From the NCBI GenBank assembly GCA_003505715.1, contig DNXU01000266.1, positions 22,202 through 30,460 on the forward strand: a stretch of DNA of 8,259 bases, written 5' to 3'. Origin of the DNA: Cyanobacteria bacterium UBA8803 (GTDB lineage Bacteria > Cyanobacteriota > Cyanobacteriia > Cyanobacteriales > Coleofasciculaceae). The first letter of the stretch is position 1; every line of letters begins with the position of its first letter. A model generated the notes under the pieces. It did not search any database, was not told the origin of the DNA, and saw only the letters and a list, made by a program, of their open reading frames with translations. Both the position numbers and the translations under genes were made by a program. Below, one piece after another: positions 6,611 through 8,259 of this stretch.

Positions 6611-6630
6611 ATTCCCTACTCCCTGTTCCC
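6610..6630. repeat. Three degenerate heptamer repeats
   Basis: TATTCCC, TACTCCC and TGTTCCC follow each other directly (on the minus strand GGGAACA, GGGAGTA, GGGAATA). This resembles the short tandem heptanucleotide repeats known from filamentous cyanobacteria, here in only three units. Confidence 0.5.
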
Positions 6631-6647
6631 GACTTCTGCCAGAAGTC
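6631..6647 (-). terminator. Hairpin at the stop codon of the LRAT gene
   Basis: GACTTCTG (6631-6638) and CAGAAGTC (6640-6647) form a compact inverted repeat that touches the TAG stop at 6647-6649 as read on the minus strand. No T-tract follows. It may protect the transcript end or stop transcription, but that role is inferred. Confidence 0.35.
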
Positions 6648-7324
6648 TATTGCACGTTAAAGCGGTTCAGAATGAGAGTTTCGGTCATTTGGGCTAGGCG
6701 ATCTAGCTTAGCTTTCTTTTCAGTTGCACTTTTCTGATAGCTACGTTTCCGCTGTAACGCAGCACGCGCTAAGTCTTCCCTATTTTGTTTAAGTGCTTGA
6801 ACTGCTACCTTCTGCCAAACGTTCATCTCATCAACGGCATGGTTGTACTGAGGTTGCAGGTTATCCCAAACAACCTTAATATCTGCTAAAGCACGGTTCA
6901 ATAACTGATTCGCTTGGTCTGGATCTTTTTCGTGCAAAGCTTCTTTAAGAGGTTCGTACAACTTCTCAGTATTCATCTGACTGATAATTGGCACAAAATC
7001 TCTAATTTGCTGACTATCACTAACACCCGTCTTGCACCAGGTTGCAAAGTGTTCGCAGTTATTAGAAAGTAAGTTATATTTCTTTTCTCCTAATCTACTT
7101 TCAGCTCGACGAACCACTACATCCGGGATAAAACAAGTTGGGTATCGCTTGGCATAGACAGTCTGACCTTGAGTAAAGGTTGACAAAGAAGTACGCTCAA
7201 TCGTTTCACTCGGCTTGCGATAGTGGATAACCGTGCCATCTCCACAGTCAATGCCGTGATGCTCGTAGAGTCCATGAACGTTGAGAAACGGTCTGTAAAC
7301 GTAAATTTGATCGCCGAGCGCCAT
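6647..7324 (-). CDS. LRAT-domain (NlpC/P60-like) protein with a PspA/Vipp1-like C-terminal hairpin
   Basis: A 225-aa two-part protein. Residues 1-100 form an LRAT (lecithin retinol acyltransferase) domain, a permuted NlpC/P60 papain-like fold. The catalytic set is visible: H23 in HHGIDCGDG, H34 in TVIHYRKP and C90 in NNCEHFATWCKTG. Bacterial members are thought to act as thiol hydrolases or acyltransferases on lipids or amides. Residues about 160-215 are strongly helical and charged. The stretch AVDEMNVWQKVAVQALKQN followed by REDLARAAL and RK matches the core hairpin of PspA/Vipp1 membrane-remodelling proteins; E. coli PspA, as I recall it, has EREDLARAAL at this place. No signal peptide or membrane helix is seen, so it is probably cytoplasmic and perhaps membrane-associated. 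The ATG at 7324 lacks a clear ribosome binding site, and an element copy lies directly upstream. The LRAT call is firm; the PspA link rests on motif recall. Confidence 0.85.
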   Translation of the reverse strand: MALGDQIYVYRPFLNVHGLYEHHGIDCGDGTVIHYRKPSETIERTSLSTFTQGQTVYAKRYPTCFIPDVVVRRAESRLGEKKYNLLSNNCEHFATWCKTGVSDSQQIRDFVPIISQMNTEKLYEPLKEALHEKDPDQANQLLNRALADIKVVWDNLQPQYNHAVDEMNVWQKVAVQALKQNREDLARAALQRKRSYQKSATEKKAKLDRLAQMTETLILNRFNVQ

Positions 7325-7360
7325 AATTACAGGTAGTAAGGTGGTGAGGGAGTGTTTAGT

Positions 7361-7476
7361 TAAACACCCATAATAATTCTGTAGGGGCGGGTTTAGGGAC
7401 TAATATTGAGAGATTTCACAGATATGCCTTAAATCAAAACCCGCCCTGCGGCAGGTTTTATTATGGTTAATCAACC
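7361..7476 (+). repeat. Palindromic intergenic element, copy 3 (GGGCGGGTTT type)
   Basis: The inner arms are GGGCGGGTTT (7385-7394) and AAACCCGCCC (7437-7446), and the outer arms CCATAATAA (7368-7376) and TTATTATGG (7458-7466). All are perfect. The layout matches copies 1 and 2 (outer A+T arm, GTAGGGGCG, inner arm, variable core of 42 bp), but the arm bases differ and both sides changed together. The right end, to 7476, matches copy 4. It lies upstream of the LRAT gene and 10 bp from the end of the next gene. Confidence 0.8.
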
Positions 7477-7486
7477 AGAGATGATA

Positions 7487-8140
7487 TTAGGGCGTCGCTT
7501 CAGGATTCCAATTGCGGATAGCTTTGAGTACCTGAAGCAATTGCAAGGCGCGATCGCTCTCTATCAAACTTAATGTTGGCATATACTGATATGTTAGCGC
7601 TTCCGCCTTAGCGACGTGGAACAACTGATAAGTTGCGCCATTGCTGACTAAACCCCACACCGCCGACTGTTGTGCCAAACTGCTGTAAGCATAGGTCAGC
7701 ATTTGCGCAACTCCGGCAAATTCGGAAGCAGCTACGTTCTTACTTTCAACAATTAGCACCCAGAGCAAAGTTGTTGGCGATGTTTTAACCATCCGATTCA
7801 CCGCCACGAGGTCAAAGCGTCCGCGAATATGGGTATCTTTATCTTCAATATAAATGTGCTGAATATCTTCTTCCACTCGTAACTCAATCGGCGCTCTGTG
7901 GTAGCCTGCTAATCTCAGCATGGGATTGATAGAAATTAGCCTTGCTTGCCCTTCTGAGAGTTGGCCACGCCGCAGATACCCTAAAAATTCTGCTCTAATT
8001 TGTTGCAGATCTTGTCTATCTAGGTCGGTGAGAGGCTCTAAGTTGAGGAAATCGTTAAAGTTGCCATCATACCTAGGTATGAAACCGAGTATAGTCTCAA
8101 CTTCTTCTAAAGTAATCTCCCTAGCTCTGAGGGTAACCAT
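7487..8140 (-). CDS. PD-(D/E)XK restriction-endonuclease-like protein
   Basis: A 217-aa protein of a small cyanobacterial family usually annotated as a type I restriction R-like or hypothetical protein. The nuclease core is readable: GRFDLVAV with D110, then LLWVLIVESKN with E132 and K134, forming D-x(21)-E-S-K, and downstream AGVAQMLTYAYSSL with Q146, as in the type I HsdR nuclease domain. VWGLVSNGATYQLFHV resembles the strand following that core. There is no helicase domain, and no methylase or specificity gene is nearby, so this is not a restriction system in itself. I start at the ATG at 8140, which has GGAG 7 nt upstream. A TTG at 8179 would add 13 residues (MLVCLYTDRRSGN) and is unlikely. 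Element copies 3 and 4 flank the gene in opposite orientation. The function is unknown. Confidence 0.85.
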   Translation of the reverse strand: MVTLRAREITLEEVETILGFIPRYDGNFNDFLNLEPLTDLDRQDLQQIRAEFLGYLRRGQLSEGQARLISINPMLRLAGYHRAPIELRVEEDIQHIYIEDKDTHIRGRFDLVAVNRMVKTSPTTLLWVLIVESKNVAASEFAGVAQMLTYAYSSLAQQSAVWGLVSNGATYQLFHVAKAEALTYQYMPTLSLIESDRALQLLQVLKAIRNWNPEATP

Positions 8141-8147
8141 ATTTCCA

Positions 8148-8151
8148 CTCC
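8148..8151 (-). promoter_or_regulatory. Ribosome binding site that sets the start of the PD-(D/E)XK gene
   Basis: Read on the minus strand this is GGAG with a 7-nt gap to the ATG at 8140. It favours that start over the upstream TTG. Confidence 0.55.
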
Positions 8152-8194
8152 GTCGATCGGTGTAAAGACAAACCAGCAATAAAATTAGACAGGA

Positions 8195-8200
8195 TTTATA
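8195..8200 (-). promoter_or_regulatory. Possible -10 box for the PD-(D/E)XK gene
   Basis: On the minus strand the bases read TATAAA within GATATAAAT, five of six matches to TATAAT. It is 55 bp before the chosen ATG. No convincing -35 box is seen at the right distance, so the call is tentative. Confidence 0.3.
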
Positions 8201-8208
8201 TCATGTCC

Positions 8209-8259
8209 GGTTGATTAACTATAACAAAACCTGTGGTAGGGCGGGTTTTGACTTAAGAC
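8209..8259 (-). repeat. Palindromic intergenic element, copy 4 (GGGCGGGTTT type), cut by the window edge
   Basis: These 51 bases match the reverse complement of 7426-7476 in copy 3 at 44 positions, without gaps. The element is therefore inverted relative to copy 3. It includes the arm GGGCGGGTTT at 8239-8248. The remaining part lies beyond the window. Confidence 0.75.

Noticed and set aside
7487..8140. Complete type I restriction system
   Set aside because: Only a small nuclease-like domain is present. There is no helicase, methylase or specificity subunit in the window.
8141..8179. TTG start extending the PD-(D/E)XK protein by 13 residues
   Set aside because: The ATG at 8140 has GGAG at a proper distance, and the extra residues do not resemble the family.
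686..8259. CRISPR array from the short repeats
   Set aside because: Copies are kilobases apart, differ in orientation, and have no regular spacers or cas genes.
7361..8259. Classical composite transposon
   Set aside because: No transposase and no clear target duplication are visible, and the flanking elements are too short to be insertion sequences.

Overview
The window looks like chromosomal DNA of a cyanobacterium, probably a filamentous or mat-forming one. The 8-bp palindrome GCGATCGC (HIP1, a cyanobacterial hallmark) occurs eight times in 8.26 kb. Two adjacent Uma2-family genes, a small PD-(D/E)XK gene of the kind common in cyanobacteria, and several short palindromic intergenic repeats fit the same picture. 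No rRNA, tRNA, CRISPR array, prophage or transposase gene was seen. Genus and species cannot be read from the sequence.

Left part (59-4813): a GNAT acetyltransferase (minus strand) lies downstream of hcp (minus strand), which encodes a class I hybrid-cluster protein / hydroxylamine reductase with a complete set of cluster ligands. Divergent from hcp is a Crp/Fnr-type regulator. The 108-bp gap between them holds a perfect 16-bp palindrome, CTTGACTTAAGTCAAG, whose TTGAC-N4-GTCAA core suits the FNR-type recognition helix (E-x2-S-R) of that regulator. This reads as a self-contained nitrosative-stress or low-oxygen module. An ALDH2-type aldehyde dehydrogenase follows the regulator on the same strand with its own strong ribosome binding site and a weaker FNR-like site upstream.

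Right part (4814-8259): this is an accessory region. A three-armed repeat is followed by an N-terminal gene remnant joined in frame to a Uma2 gene that has its own ribosome binding site. A second Uma2 gene of another subfamily comes 39 bp later. On the minus strand lie a protein that joins an LRAT/NlpC-P60-like cysteine hydrolase domain to a PspA/Vipp1-like helical hairpin, and a small PD-(D/E)XK nuclease-like protein. From the end of the aldehyde dehydrogenase to the last gene there is no HIP1 site.

Threaded through the intergenic spaces are four copies (one cut by the window edge) of a small palindromic element of about 75-115 bp. Its arms come in two versions, GGGCGAGTC and GGGCGGGTTT, each matched by its own complement. 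One copy supplies the stop codon of hcp. The most novel-looking item is the LRAT-PspA fusion. The best supported regulatory inference is the hcp/regulator/operator module.
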